From: Clostridium oryzae
GTDB taxonomy: Bacteria > Bacillota > Clostridia > Clostridiales > Clostridiaceae
Direction of reading: 5' to 3'
Length of the DNA: 64,000 nt
Assembly (NCBI RefSeq): GCF_002029235.1
Contig: NZ_MZGV01000004.1
Coordinates: 62,001 to 126,000 of the forward strand
The notes beneath the pieces are model-generated. The model had not been told where the DNA came from. It searched no databases and worked only from the letters and a program-made list of their open reading frames with translations. Below are positions 34,877 to 44,172 of this stretch, piece after piece. A program made the translations under genes and the position numbers. Positions within the stretch are counted from its first letter, which is position 1, and each line of letters begins with the position of its first letter.

Positions 34877-34916
34877 TTTAGGAATTTATGCATCTTGTTA
34901 AATATGGATAATTTTT
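34877..34916 (+). repeat. Dispersed repeat (copy B)
   Basis: TTTAGGAATTTATGCATCTT, then GTTAAATATGGATAATTTTT. The DnaA-box-like core is changed (TATGGATAA). It is followed by a TATAAT sequence about 17 bases later, ahead of the SNF2 gene. Confidence 0.55.
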
Positions 34917-35061
34917 AGATATGCTATGTTATAATATATTTTATGAAAAATATGATTGATAACATAAAAGAAGGTTGATGGTGCAAATTACTTTTAACAG
35001 CTATTCCTTTATTGAATAGACGGATAGATTACTTGAAGTCACTACGAAAGGAAGTGATTGT

Positions 35062-38004
35062 TTGAAACTAAATGAATTAAAATTAATATTTAATAAATCT
35101 GCTTCCAATGCTATAAAAAAGGAAGGAAAAGAAATTTTTGATAAAGGCCTAGTTACTCATTTTAAGGGTAAGAAGATAGATGAAGTATATCATATTTATG
35201 GTAAAGTGAAAGATAAAAGCAAATTTAAGGAAATTAATACTCATCTAGAGATTAATCTAAAGGAGAAAAAAATAGAAGAAGCAGTGTGTTCCTGTGGTGA
35301 GTTCAGAGAATTATCTTCCAGTGGATATATGCTAAAATGCCGCCATTTAACTGCTACTGTTTATAAATTTTTTAGCCTACTGTCAAAAAATAAAAATCAA
35401 GTAAATGAAGTTCAAGAAATTAGAGCTATAAATAAAGAGCAAGAACAGAAAGGTGTTTGTACTGCTAGACTTGTTAGAAAAACTGAGAAGGATTCTGTTT
35501 ATTATGAGGGACAGTCATCTTCTAGAAATGAGAAACGGAGGATGCATCCTAATGAGCTGAAAACATTTTTGGAGAAAATAGAAAATAGAAAAATTAGATT
35601 TAAATTTGAATATATAGAATTTGTAGTTCCTATTTTACATAAAGATTTACCATTAACCTTCAATCTGAAAGAAGACGCTGAACGTATAGTTTTGACAACT
35701 CACAAACAGTTGCCAATTCCATTAAACTCAAACCATGATGTCTATTATTTTAGAAATGAACTTTATCTGCCATCAAAGAGTCAGACGGATAAATATGCCG
35801 CTTTATATGAAAAGTTAAAGGAGCATGGAGAAATTAGTTATCGAAAAAATATAAATAACTATAATAAGCTCATCTCTATATTGAGTAGTATTTCACATAA
35901 CATTAATATTTCAGAAGGACTAAAAAATTTTGTATCGGATTTATTAAGACCTGAATTTTATATTTTTGAACAGGCTGATAAAATTTACTGTGACGTGTTT
36001 TTAAACTATGGAAACAGAAAGATTAATATACTACATGAAAGTGAAAATAGCGATACCTTAATAAGAGACTATAAAAAAGAAGAGAAACTTCTTATGAAGA
36101 TAGAAAAAAGTGGTATTACTAAGATGAAAGACAGATTTATGTTCACAGGTGGAGAGGATGAACTATTTAACATATTAAGTGGTAGACGAGATAGTATTAA
36201 AAATTTAGGAAACATTATTTTAGGAAATGGGCTTAAAGACAAAAAAATATATAGTTCAGCACATATTAAAGCGGATTTGGATGAGATAGATGGATATTAT
36301 GATTTCTCCTACAGCATAGGAAATTTAGAAAAAGAAGAGCTAAAAAGTGCTTTTAAAGCTTATAGATCAAAAAAGAAATTTTATAAAACGAAAAATAATG
36401 ATTTTCTTGATTTTGAAGATGATGGTGTAAAGAGTTTTTTCAATCTTATTGAAGTATTAAGGACGGATGATAACACCGAATGGGACAGTGTAAAACTAGA
36501 AAAAAGCAAAGCTCTATATTTATATGAAAATATAAAAAATAGTAAATTGGGATTTTTCAAAAATTCTGAAGAGTTAAATGAAATAGAAAATAAACTAATC
36601 AATATTAATAATAGAGGAATAACCTTGCCAGATGGTTTTAATGGAACACTTAGAGAATATCAGCTGAAGGGTTTTAAATGGCTTAAAACATTAAGTGAAG
36701 TAGGTTTTGGCGGAATATTGGCAGATGAAATGGGATTGGGTAAGACTATTCAAACAATAGCTTTTCTATTGTCGGAACAAGAAAAGAAGACAATTATTAT
36801 TTGTCCTACTTCTTTGATTTATAACTGGAAGGATGAATTTCAGAAATTTGCACCCGATTTAAAGGTATTAATAGTACATGGCTCTGATAGAAATAAAGCA
36901 GCGGAATGCATGAATGAATATGAGGTGATTTTAACTACCTATGGAACTTTGAAAATGGATATCGATAACTATAGTAATTTCATTTTTGATTACTGCATCA
37001 TTGATGAGGCGCAAAACGTAAAGAATGCATCAGCTCAAAATACAAAGGCTGTTAAACAGATCAAAGCTAAGACTAGATTTGCTTTGACTGGAACTCCTAT
37101 AGAGAATAATTTAACAGAACTTTGGTCTATATTTGACTATATAATGCCTGGATATTTATATACTAAAGAAAAATTTGAAGAAAAATTTATTGATAGTGGA
37201 GATGAGAACTTAGAAAACCTTAAGCTGTTGATACAGCCGTTTATCTTAAGGAGAACTAAAAAAGAAGTGGTTAATGAATTACCAGATAAAATAGAAAAGA
37301 AGCTATTAGTTAGAATGACAGCAGCTCAAAAAGCTGTATATAGCAGTTATATAAAAAGAGTAAAGACCATAATGAAGAACAACGTAGAGGGTAAAATTGA
37401 GATATTTTCATATTTAACTAAATTAAGACAGATATGCTTGGATCCTTCTCTAATAGTAGAAAAATATGAGGGGGGAAGTGGAAAACTGGAGGTAGCAATG
37501 GAGCTTATCAAAGAACATACTGCTTCAGGCGGAAAGGTGCTTCTGTTTTCTCAATTTACTTCTGTTTTAGATAAAATTGGTGAACGCTTAAACAAAGAAA
37601 AACTCCAATTCTTTCATTTAGACGGAAGAACAAAACCAAAGGATAGAATTGAAAGAGTGAAGGAATTTAACAACAGCAATTCTGTAAAAGTATTTCTGAT
37701 TTCATTGAAGGCTGGGGGTACTGGTTTGAATTTAACTGCGGCAAATCTGGTTATCCACTTTGACCCATGGTGGAATCCAGCAGTTGAGGATCAAGCTACT
37801 GATAGGGCTCACAGAATTGGTCAAACAGACATAGTAGAGGTAATAAAGCTGGTAGCAAAAGGAACTATAGAAGAAAAAATTATTTTGTTGCAGGAAGATA
37901 AAAAAGAACTCATTAATAATATTCTTACGGGAGAGCTTAAAAATAGCAGTTTACTCAGCAGCTTATCAAGGGAGGATTTACTGCAGTTATTTGATAGAGA
38001 TTAA
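35062..38004 (+). CDS. SNF2-family helicase with N-terminal SWIM zinc finger
   Basis: 980 aa with a TTG start after AAGGAAG. The SWIM finger CSCGEF...CRH lies at about residues 75-97. The bacterial SNF2 accessory region spans roughly 150-510. The helicase core runs from about 525: ADEMGLGKTIQT (Walker A, motif I), IIDEAQN (motif II), FALTGTPIENN (motif III), then the second RecA lobe with LLFSQFTSVLD, SLKAGGTGLNLT and DRAHRIGQT (motif VI). It is a DNA translocase of the HepA/RapA relatives, probably remodelling nucleoprotein or RNA polymerase. It stands alone, with no methylase or nuclease beside it. Confidence 0.93.
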   Translation: MKLNELKLIFNKSASNAIKKEGKEIFDKGLVTHFKGKKIDEVYHIYGKVKDKSKFKEINTHLEINLKEKKIEEAVCSCGEFRELSSSGYMLKCRHLTATVYKFFSLLSKNKNQVNEVQEIRAINKEQEQKGVCTARLVRKTEKDSVYYEGQSSSRNEKRRMHPNELKTFLEKIENRKIRFKFEYIEFVVPILHKDLPLTFNLKEDAERIVLTTHKQLPIPLNSNHDVYYFRNELYLPSKSQTDKYAALYEKLKEHGEISYRKNINNYNKLISILSSISHNINISEGLKNFVSDLLRPEFYIFEQADKIYCDVFLNYGNRKINILHESENSDTLIRDYKKEEKLLMKIEKSGITKMKDRFMFTGGEDELFNILSGRRDSIKNLGNIILGNGLKDKKIYSSAHIKADLDEIDGYYDFSYSIGNLEKEELKSAFKAYRSKKKFYKTKNNDFLDFEDDGVKSFFNLIEVLRTDDNTEWDSVKLEKSKALYLYENIKNSKLGFFKNSEELNEIENKLININNRGITLPDGFNGTLREYQLKGFKWLKTLSEVGFGGILADEMGLGKTIQTIAFLLSEQEKKTIIICPTSLIYNWKDEFQKFAPDLKVLIVHGSDRNKAAECMNEYEVILTTYGTLKMDIDNYSNFIFDYCIIDEAQNVKNASAQNTKAVKQIKAKTRFALTGTPIENNLTELWSIFDYIMPGYLYTKEKFEEKFIDSGDENLENLKLLIQPFILRRTKKEVVNELPDKIEKKLLVRMTAAQKAVYSSYIKRVKTIMKNNVEGKIEIFSYLTKLRQICLDPSLIVEKYEGGSGKLEVAMELIKEHTASGGKVLLFSQFTSVLDKIGERLNKEKLQFFHLDGRTKPKDRIERVKEFNNSNSVKVFLISLKAGGTGLNLTAANLVIHFDPWWNPAVEDQATDRAHRIGQTDIVEVIKLVAKGTIEEKIILLQEDKKELINNILTGELKNSSLLSSLSREDLLQLFDRD

Positions 38005-38066
38005 ATCAAGTACATTTAATTTAAAAATTAACGTTATTTAAATATAAAAATTATGGAGTGATAACA

Positions 38067-38930
38067 TTGACTAACCAGAATAGTATCAAATACAGCAAAG
38101 AATTATACGAAAAACTTATGATTGATTGTCAAAACTGTTTTGGATTCTGTTGTGTAGCATTATACTTCTCAGCATCTGAAGGGTTTCCAGCAAATAAAGA
38201 TGCCGGCAAGCCTTGTATAAATCTACAAGCTGATTATAGATGTGCTGTACATAAAAATCTTAGGGAAAAGGGCCTTAAAGGATGTACTGCTTATGATTGT
38301 TTTGGCGCAGGTCAAAAAGTTGCACAGGTTACATATGGTGGACATGACTGGAGGAAAAAACCTGAAACTGCAAACAGGATGTTTGACACATTTCTAGTTA
38401 TGAGACAGCTTCATGAAATTTTATGGTACTTAATAGAAGCTTTCAGAGTGCAAACTGATGGTATTATTGAAAAGGATATTAGCAGCATGATAAGTGAAAC
38501 AGAGAGATTAACTAATCTTGATGCGGATAATCTGATACAGCTAAATCTAGATACACACAGAAATAATGTTAATGTATTGCTTTCAAAGACCAGTGAGGCT
38601 GTGAGAACAAAAACTCGTAGAGGTCAAAAATCCGGCTTGAAACGAAAGAAGTCAATTTTAGGGAGGCCTGATTATATTGGTGCGGATTTTAGAAGGACTA
38701 ATCTTAGAGGTGCAGACTTAAGAGGAGCACTTTTGATTGCTGCAAATCTTAGTGGCAGTGATTTGACTGGAGCGGATCTTATAGGAGCAGATTTAAGAGA
38801 TGCTGATATAAGAGGAGCTAATCTTGCAGAAAGTATATTTATTACACAAATTCAAATCAACGCAGCAAAAGGGGATTCTAATACAAAGTTACCAGTGTCA
38901 TTAACTCGTCCAGCATACTGGGATAAGTAA
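38067..38930 (+). CDS. Pentapeptide-repeat protein with Cys-rich N-terminus
   Basis: 287 aa. TTG at 38067 is preferred (GGAG spaced 8); a GTG at 38058 sits on the ribosome site. The N-terminal domain (1-190) has a Cys pattern (CQNCFGFCC, then CINL, CAVH, CTAYDCFGAG) that suggests a metal site. The C-terminal 205-265 region is a right-handed pentapeptide helix (ADFRR TNLRG ADLRG, then ANLSG SDLTG ADLIG). Some pentapeptide proteins mimic DNA and protect gyrase (Qnr/MfpA), but eleven or so repeats is short for that. The function is unknown. It lies 62 bases after the SNF2 gene on the same strand. Confidence 0.85.
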   Translation: MTNQNSIKYSKELYEKLMIDCQNCFGFCCVALYFSASEGFPANKDAGKPCINLQADYRCAVHKNLREKGLKGCTAYDCFGAGQKVAQVTYGGHDWRKKPETANRMFDTFLVMRQLHEILWYLIEAFRVQTDGIIEKDISSMISETERLTNLDADNLIQLNLDTHRNNVNVLLSKTSEAVRTKTRRGQKSGLKRKKSILGRPDYIGADFRRTNLRGADLRGALLIAANLSGSDLTGADLIGADLRDADIRGANLAESIFITQIQINAAKGDSNTKLPVSLTRPAYWDK

Positions 38931-39148
38931 TCATAAACATATAGTATTGACTCATTATGATGTGCTGCATGATATGAAAATAAGTTTGGAATTGTGTATT
39001 ATGTGGTATATTCAACCATAGTATCAGAGACAGGAAACTATTGAAATTATATATGGGCTATAATTGACTTATAATAATTGCTGATTAGCATACAAGTAAA
39101 TAAAATGATGGTAGAAAATCTTATAGTTATTGATTGGAGAAAAGATAT

Positions 39149-39676
39149 ATGGACATTATCATTGAATTAGGGAAAATAGATGATATTGATGAATTAGAGC
39201 AGCTTTATAATGATTTGAATGATTATTTATCAAAAGGAATAAACTATCCAGGATGGTTAAAGGGAGTATACCCTGTTAGGCAGAATGCAATCGATGGAAT
39301 TAATAATGATAATCTGTATGTGGCAAGGCATAATGGCAAAATTGCAGGTTCCTTTATTCTGAGTCACAAACCTGAAACGGCATATTATAAGGCTAAATGG
39401 GAATTTGAATCTGATTATTCAGATGTCATTGTTGTATATACTTTTGCGGTACATCCTAACTTCTTGAAATGCGGTGTTGGCACAGCATTAATGGATTTTG
39501 CTGTTGAGCATGGAACTAAAACGCACGCTAGGTCAATTAGACTGGATGTTTATGAAAAAAATATGCCTGCAATTAGACTTTATGAAAAACTTGGTTTTAA
39601 GTATATAACTACGGTTGATTTAGGACTCGGAAATCACGGATTAAATTGGTTTAAACTATACGAAAAATTAATATAG
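39149..39676 (+). CDS. GNAT-family N-acetyltransferase
   Basis: 175 aa from the ATG at 39149, 9 bases after GGAG. A GNAT fold with the acetyl-CoA loop VHPNFLKCGVGTALMDFA (the Q/RxxGxG/A-like motif with C-G-V-G-T) and the late helix NMPAIRLYEKLGFKYI are clear. The N-terminal region GWLKGVYPVRQNAIDGI is seen in clostridial GNATs of unknown substrate. It stands alone. Confidence 0.88.
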   Translation: MDIIIELGKIDDIDELEQLYNDLNDYLSKGINYPGWLKGVYPVRQNAIDGINNDNLYVARHNGKIAGSFILSHKPETAYYKAKWEFESDYSDVIVVYTFAVHPNFLKCGVGTALMDFAVEHGTKTHARSIRLDVYEKNMPAIRLYEKLGFKYITTVDLGLGNHGLNWFKLYEKLI

Positions 39677-39745
39677 ATCAAACAAATTAATTCTAATTTA
39701 TACTTGTTTTTTATCATAAACTATGTAATGAAAGAGGTTGAATAG

Positions 39746-40711
39746 ATGGATTTACCTTTTGAATTAAAATTAGCTATAGAAAATCAGATTGTTGGTATGA
39801 AGCATACTCAATTATTACAAGATGCTCAAACGCTTAGTAAAAAATATAGAACTGAAAGCGGACATGGAAAACGTCTTCTTACGTGCAGTAATGAGGCAGC
39901 TACATATTCCGTTGTAAGGATGCCGGCCACTTATGGGGCAGTTTATTCAGCACTGAAATATACTTTAGCTTTAGCTGATTGTAATATAGAATCGCTATTA
40001 GATGTTGGAGCAGGTACTGGAGCAGCTTCGTGGGCTGCAGATTCACTGCTGAAATTAAAAAGGATTACGTGTTTGGAAAGAGAACATGCCATGAGCCAGA
40101 TTGGTGAAAAAATGATGCAGGAAGGATCAGAAGTTTTAAAAAAAGCCAAATGGACAGAATATGACCTATCAATGGATAATATTTCAGAAAAAGCTGATTT
40201 AGTTATCGCATCTTATGTACTAAATGAGTTGGATGATAATGAAAGAATAAAAGCTGCAGAAAAATTATGGAATGCAGCTAATAAAATTATTTTGATTGTA
40301 GAACCGGGAACACCAATAGGATATTCTCATTTGAAAAAAATTAGGGATTACTTATTAGCTAAAGGAGCTCATATGGTAGCACCTTGTCCTCATGAAGATA
40401 CCTGTAAGCTTGAACAGGATGATTGGTGCCACTTTACGTGTAGAATACAAAGAAGCAGACTGCATCGCTTATTAAAAGAGGGAGAAGTTCCGTATGAAGA
40501 TGAGAAATTTGCATATTTAGCAATAGCACGAGAACAATATAAAAATGCTGTCGCACGTGTTTTAAGACATCCAATTGTAGGAAAAGGGAGAGTATTACTG
40601 GATATTTGCAGTACTAGTGGAATAAGAAAGGTAAATGTTTTTAAAAAAGATGGAGAGCTATATAAACAGGCACGAAAAGTACAATGTGGTGATGAAATAT
40701 CAATTAAATGA
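39746..40711 (+). CDS. Rsm22-like SAM-dependent methyltransferase
   Basis: 321 aa. The SAM-binding motif LLDVGAGTGAASWAA (about 88-102) and motif IV region LVIASYVLNELDD are present. The Cys cluster CPHEDTCKLEQDDWCHFTCR (around residues 213-232) is the hallmark of the Rsm22 family, probably an Fe-S or zinc site. RSRLHRLLKEG follows. Family members act on, or assemble, the small ribosomal subunit. It is monocistronic. Confidence 0.88.
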   Translation: MDLPFELKLAIENQIVGMKHTQLLQDAQTLSKKYRTESGHGKRLLTCSNEAATYSVVRMPATYGAVYSALKYTLALADCNIESLLDVGAGTGAASWAADSLLKLKRITCLEREHAMSQIGEKMMQEGSEVLKKAKWTEYDLSMDNISEKADLVIASYVLNELDDNERIKAAEKLWNAANKIILIVEPGTPIGYSHLKKIRDYLLAKGAHMVAPCPHEDTCKLEQDDWCHFTCRIQRSRLHRLLKEGEVPYEDEKFAYLAIAREQYKNAVARVLRHPIVGKGRVLLDICSTSGIRKVNVFKKDGELYKQARKVQCGDEISIK

Positions 40712-40814
40712 TAGTAATAATTGCTTTAATAATGGACATCCAATACGAATACAAATTGGATGTCAAAATTTGAGCAATATTTTATAAACAATAGCTAAGG
40801 GAGGTTCTTTTGTA

Positions 40815-41267
40815 TCAGGAATGAGTAAAATTTGATTCATCGATAATTCTTGGTGCTCCTGTAGTTTTAATTTTAGGTTCTTCCCTCTTTAAAGTTTCCT
40901 CAATATGGATTATTTCTTTTATTTGGTGTTTGTATATAGATACATCTTCTAAAGTGACCATATGTTTTGAGAACTCAACATGTTCTTCACATAATGGTAT
41001 TCTAATAGCTTCTGGTGATGAAGCATTAAAACCCGGAATAGTTGATTTTATGAGGGTCTTTTCTATTACGAGTTCTTCACGTTTAATGGGTATAGTAAAG
41101 TTTTTGTCTATTGAGATAACTTCTCTGTGAATATTTACTTGTCCTGTTTGAATCCATCTTTTTGCTATATCTAGTTGCTCTTGTTTAATTTGCAAAGTTT
41201 TATTTTCTTTATTATGATTGTTAGTCATATCTATTTTTGTGTTAATTATGGATGAGTCATTTTCCAT
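40815..41267 (-). CDS. DUF2382 (YsnF/AvaK) stress protein, paralogue 2
   Basis: 150 aa from the ATG at 41267 behind GGAGGA. The DUF2382 domain spans most of the protein: QVNIHREVISIDKNFTIPIK and REELVIEKTLI, then IRIPLCEEHVEFSKHMVTLE and DVSIYKHQIKE. The repeated strand pattern V.V.KE is typical of YsnF-type general-stress proteins. It lies downstream of a paralogue (41343-41786), with a terminator between them, so read-through may be partial. The molecular role is unknown. Confidence 0.85.
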   Translation of the reverse strand: MENDSSIINTKIDMTNNHNKENKTLQIKQEQLDIAKRWIQTGQVNIHREVISIDKNFTIPIKREELVIEKTLIKSTIPGFNASSPEAIRIPLCEEHVEFSKHMVTLEDVSIYKHQIKEIIHIEETLKREEPKIKTTGAPRIIDESNFTHS

Positions 41268-41290
41268 ATTCTTATCCTCCATATGTTCCT

Positions 41291-41332
41291 AAAAACACCT
41301 CTCAAATTTCAATAAAATTTGGAGGTGTTTTT
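41291..41332 (-). terminator. Bidirectional hairpin between the DUF2382 paralogues
   Basis: AAAAACACCTC / GAGGTGTTTTT arms plus an inner AAATTT pair; T-runs in both orientations. Confidence 0.75.
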
Positions 41333-41342
41333 GATTTGCTAT

Positions 41343-41786
41343 TTATTCCATAGAGTTGTCATTATCTACTATATCGGCATCACCAGTTTTATTTATTCGA
41401 GCTTCTTCTCGTTTAAGAGTTTCATCTATATGTCTATTCTCTTCGATAGAACGCTTGTGAGCTGAAACTTCTCCTGTTACAACAGTGTGTTTATCTACAT
41501 CAACTTTTTCTTCACTAACAGGAATTCGAATAGTTTCTTCATCGGTTATCGGCGAATCGGAAACTTCGTTATTTAGAGATTTTCGCTCAATTACAACTTC
41601 TTCACGTGTTACAGGAACATCGACTTCTTTACGCTCCTCTATGATTTCTTTACCAAGTTCTACTTCGCCTTTTTGAACTTTACTTTTCCCTATATCAAGT
41701 TCTTCCTTGTGAAGACGGAGCTTTGCATCATCAGAAGTTTCTTTTTTAGTATCATCATCTCCAAAAATACCTCCAAATATACTCAT
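41343..41786 (-). CDS. DUF2382 (YsnF/AvaK) stress protein, paralogue 1
   Basis: 147 aa from the ATG at 41786 after GGAGGTG. It starts MSIFGGIFGDDDTKKETSDD, then the DUF2382 domain: KVQKGEVELGKEIIEERKEV, VPVTREEVVIERKSL, IRIPVSEEKVDVDKHTVVTG and EVSAHKRSIEENRHI. It is more acidic and more canonical than paralogue 2. Probably a tandem duplication. Confidence 0.88.
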   Translation of the reverse strand: MSIFGGIFGDDDTKKETSDDAKLRLHKEELDIGKSKVQKGEVELGKEIIEERKEVDVPVTREEVVIERKSLNNEVSDSPITDEETIRIPVSEEKVDVDKHTVVTGEVSAHKRSIEENRHIDETLKREEARINKTGDADIVDNDNSME

Positions 41787-42049
41787 ATGCAAACACCTCC
41801 ATATAAATTAAATTTGTTCATTTATATGTTGTCACTTAAAAGAATATATTATCCTATTTGAAAATTGGAATTAGAAGTAATTATTATGCGAAAATTAAGA
41901 ATAACCAGTTCACTTAAGAGATGATATGCTAATATAAAATAATGTTTGTATGAATGTAAAAATATATTTGAGAGAAAATATTATAATTAGTTAATATAAA
42001 TTTTGTTATAATAAGCATAGCATAGTATTAGAAACTGGAGGTAAAATGA

Positions 42050-42871
42050 TTGGAAAAGGAAAATAACGTTATGGATAATAAAGATATATGTATCGATGTG
42101 AACGAAGAGTCTTGGAATAAAGAAACTTATGATGCGTGGGCACAAAGATTTGGACAACCATGTGAAGCAGCTAATAAAATTAAAATAAATCCGGTAAAAA
42201 CTTTGTCCGTGATCTACAACAAAATGAATGATGTAAGCGGAAAGAAAATTATGAATCTGATGGGGTCAAATGGCAGCAAGGCTGTAGCACTAGCTTTACT
42301 AGGAGCAAATGTCACTGTTGTAGACTTTTCATCAGGTAATAAACGTTATGCCATGGAGCTGGCAAAAGAAGCTAAAGTAAAAATTGATTATATTTTATCA
42401 GATGTGCTTAAGTTATCACAAGAACAGCTTACTGGCGATTATGATATAGTATTTGCTGAGATGGGTATATTGCACTATTTTACTGATTTAAAACCTTTTA
42501 TGAATATTATCTATAAGCTTTTGCGAAACAATGGAATATTCATAATAAGAGATTTTCATCCAGTTTCTACAAAGCTAATTACTTCAAGGGGATCAACTGC
42601 TAAAGTACGTAAACATAAGGTTACAGGAGATTATTTTGATACCTCCTTGGAGGAAAAAGATATTTCTTATTCAAAATATCTAATTGATAATAAAGAACCT
42701 CAGAAAGTACTGCTTCGTAAATGGAACTTGGGTGAGATAGTTACAGCTGTTGCTAAGGAAGGATTCCTTATTAGGAGTCTAGATGAAGAACCCAACTTAT
42801 CATCTGATATCTTTGATAAGGGAATTCCAAAGACGTTTACATTAGTGGCTGAAAAAAATTACAAGAATTAG
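42050..42871 (+). CDS. Class I SAM-dependent methyltransferase
   Basis: 273 aa from a TTG 8 bases after GGAGGT; an ATG at 42071 behind AAAGGA is an alternative. The SAM-binding loop reads NLMGSNGSKAVALALLGANV, a clostridial variant of motif I, followed by the acidic VVDFSSGNKRYAMELA. YDIVFAEMGILHYFTDLKPF is motif IV/post-II. The family is UbiE/Trm-like by fold, and the substrate is unknown. A TATAAT lies upstream at about 42007. Confidence 0.82.
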   Translation: MEKENNVMDNKDICIDVNEESWNKETYDAWAQRFGQPCEAANKIKINPVKTLSVIYNKMNDVSGKKIMNLMGSNGSKAVALALLGANVTVVDFSSGNKRYAMELAKEAKVKIDYILSDVLKLSQEQLTGDYDIVFAEMGILHYFTDLKPFMNIIYKLLRNNGIFIIRDFHPVSTKLITSRGSTAKVRKHKVTGDYFDTSLEEKDISYSKYLIDNKEPQKVLLRKWNLGEIVTAVAKEGFLIRSLDEEPNLSSDIFDKGIPKTFTLVAEKNYKN

Positions 42872-43037
42872 AAGTTCAGTGATAATTTAAAAACATTTAT
42901 TTTTCCTTTGTTTTTGCTAAAAATATACTAAGACATAAAAAACTATTACGAAAATGCTTTTATATGTAATATTGTAGAAATTAGTAGTAAAAAAGAATAT
43001 TTTTTATTTGCTGTATGAATCAGTAGATTTTTGGGAT

Positions 43038-43072
43038 AAAAGCTACTACTATATGATGAGTAGTAGCTTTTA
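43038..43072 (+). terminator. Terminator after methyltransferase
   Basis: AAAAGCTACTACT / AGTAGTAGCTTTT, a 13-base perfect stem. Confidence 0.8.
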
Positions 43073-43157
43073 ATAATACAATTGATATAAAGAATAAGAA
43101 AGTAGATACGATAGCATATATGTAATTTATTTTAAGTACATGAAGGTAGTGATTTAT

Positions 43158-43781
43158 ATGTCAGTAGAAATTGATAACAGGTATGGTTCGTGTTATGAAC
43201 AGGTATCCAATAAAACAAAATGCGATGTTAGTGAGAACAAAGCGGGCAAAAGGTGTACATCAGATAAAGGAATATCAAAGTATAATTACTTTAAAAATAT
43301 ATGTAGTAAATATCAAAATCTTAATATTAATATGAGTGATGCTGTTTTGGGTGAGGAAAATAAATTAACTATAAACATTTCTCCTAAGTTAGTTGAAAAA
43401 GCAACAAAAGATCCTAAGGCATCTGAAAAAATAAATTATCTTCTTGATCAGATGCCATCATTACCACAATTTATTGAAAAATTGAGCTATAGTTTAACGG
43501 GAAAAAAAGTAACAAAAGTAAGTATAATGATAGATGAGAATGGTGAATGCAGAACTAAGTGTGAATTTGAAGACGAGGATACTAAAAAGCTTAATACTAC
43601 TGAAGACCACCAAGAAAAATTGCGTAAGAAAAAGATAAAAGCATTAAGGGAGAGAGCTAAAGCTTTAAAAGAAGCTAGAAAAGATGCTTCAAAGGATATA
43701 AAAGGGCAGCAAGTATGCGGCTATTATGATACTATATCAGAAGGTTTTGACTCAAATTTACTAGACACTAAGATATATTAA
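43158..43781 (+). CDS. Hypothetical clostridial protein (DUF6033-like)
   Basis: 207 aa from the ATG at 43158 after AAGGTAG. The N-terminal third is polar, with YNYFKNICSKYQNLNIN. The middle has LTINISPKLVEKATKDPKAS and INYLLDQM, which resembles the core of DUF6033-type clostridial proteins. The end is a charged coiled coil (DHQEKLRKKKIKALRERAKA). No catalytic motif is visible. It stands alone. Confidence 0.65.
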   Translation: MSVEIDNRYGSCYEQVSNKTKCDVSENKAGKRCTSDKGISKYNYFKNICSKYQNLNINMSDAVLGEENKLTINISPKLVEKATKDPKASEKINYLLDQMPSLPQFIEKLSYSLTGKKVTKVSIMIDENGECRTKCEFEDEDTKKLNTTEDHQEKLRKKKIKALRERAKALKEARKDASKDIKGQQVCGYYDTISEGFDSNLLDTKIY

Positions 43782-43830
43782 ATAGGGACGTAAGGATTGT
43801 AACTTAAATTAAAGTATAATAGACGAGGAT

Positions 43831-44042
43831 ATGAAATTTAATGCAACAGTTGAAAGTTGTACAATATTTGTTCATTTTATTGAACAAATTCTTACACAGC
43901 AAATGATCCAAAATTTATCATTCATAGGTTCAATGCTTATATTTTGTGTTGGCATAAATCTTGTGTTTGGTAAAAAGTTTAAGGTTGCAATATGCTGTCA
44001 GCACTCTTAGTCGTTGTAGTGTACAGTATGATTAAAAAATAG
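43831..44042 (+). pseudogene. DUF554 membrane protein, C-terminal remnant with frameshift
   Basis: The ATG at 43831 opens a frame with QNLSFIGSMLIFCVGINLVF, then GKKFKVA, which ends at a TAG at 44008. Adding one A after KVA (around 43990) restores ANMLSALLVVVVYSMIKK and a stop at 44042. This is the conserved end of DUF554 proteins (GxNLL...K.. NMLPA). Only about 70 of roughly 230 residues remain, so it is a decayed gene. Confidence 0.6.
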
Positions 44043-44091
44043 ATTATTAGTATATTGTGATATATTTAGGAAAACAATTACAAAAAAACTA

Positions 44092-44143
44092 TTTACAAAT
44101 TAAGGGCATGCTGTTATAATATAATCAACTTAAGCGATTAAGT
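44092..44143 (+). promoter_or_regulatory. Promoter and LacI-type operator O1
   Basis: -35 TTTACA (44092-44097), 17-base spacer, -10 TATAAT (44115-44120). The palindrome ACTTAAGCGATTAAGT (44128-44143) covers the start point and matches O2 at 45106 in 7 of 8 dyad positions with a central CG, as in LacI-family operators. Confidence 0.75.
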
Positions 44144-44172
44144 AAAACAAAACGTTTCTAGGCGGGATAAAA

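Noticed and set aside
35062..38004. Restriction or phage-defence island around the SNF2 helicase
   Set aside because: SNF2 proteins occur in defence systems (such as DISARM), but here no methylase, nuclease or other defence gene is adjacent.
44144..44160. CcpA cre site after the LacI-type operator
   Set aside because: AAACGTTT is present, but the outer positions of the cre consensus do not fit.
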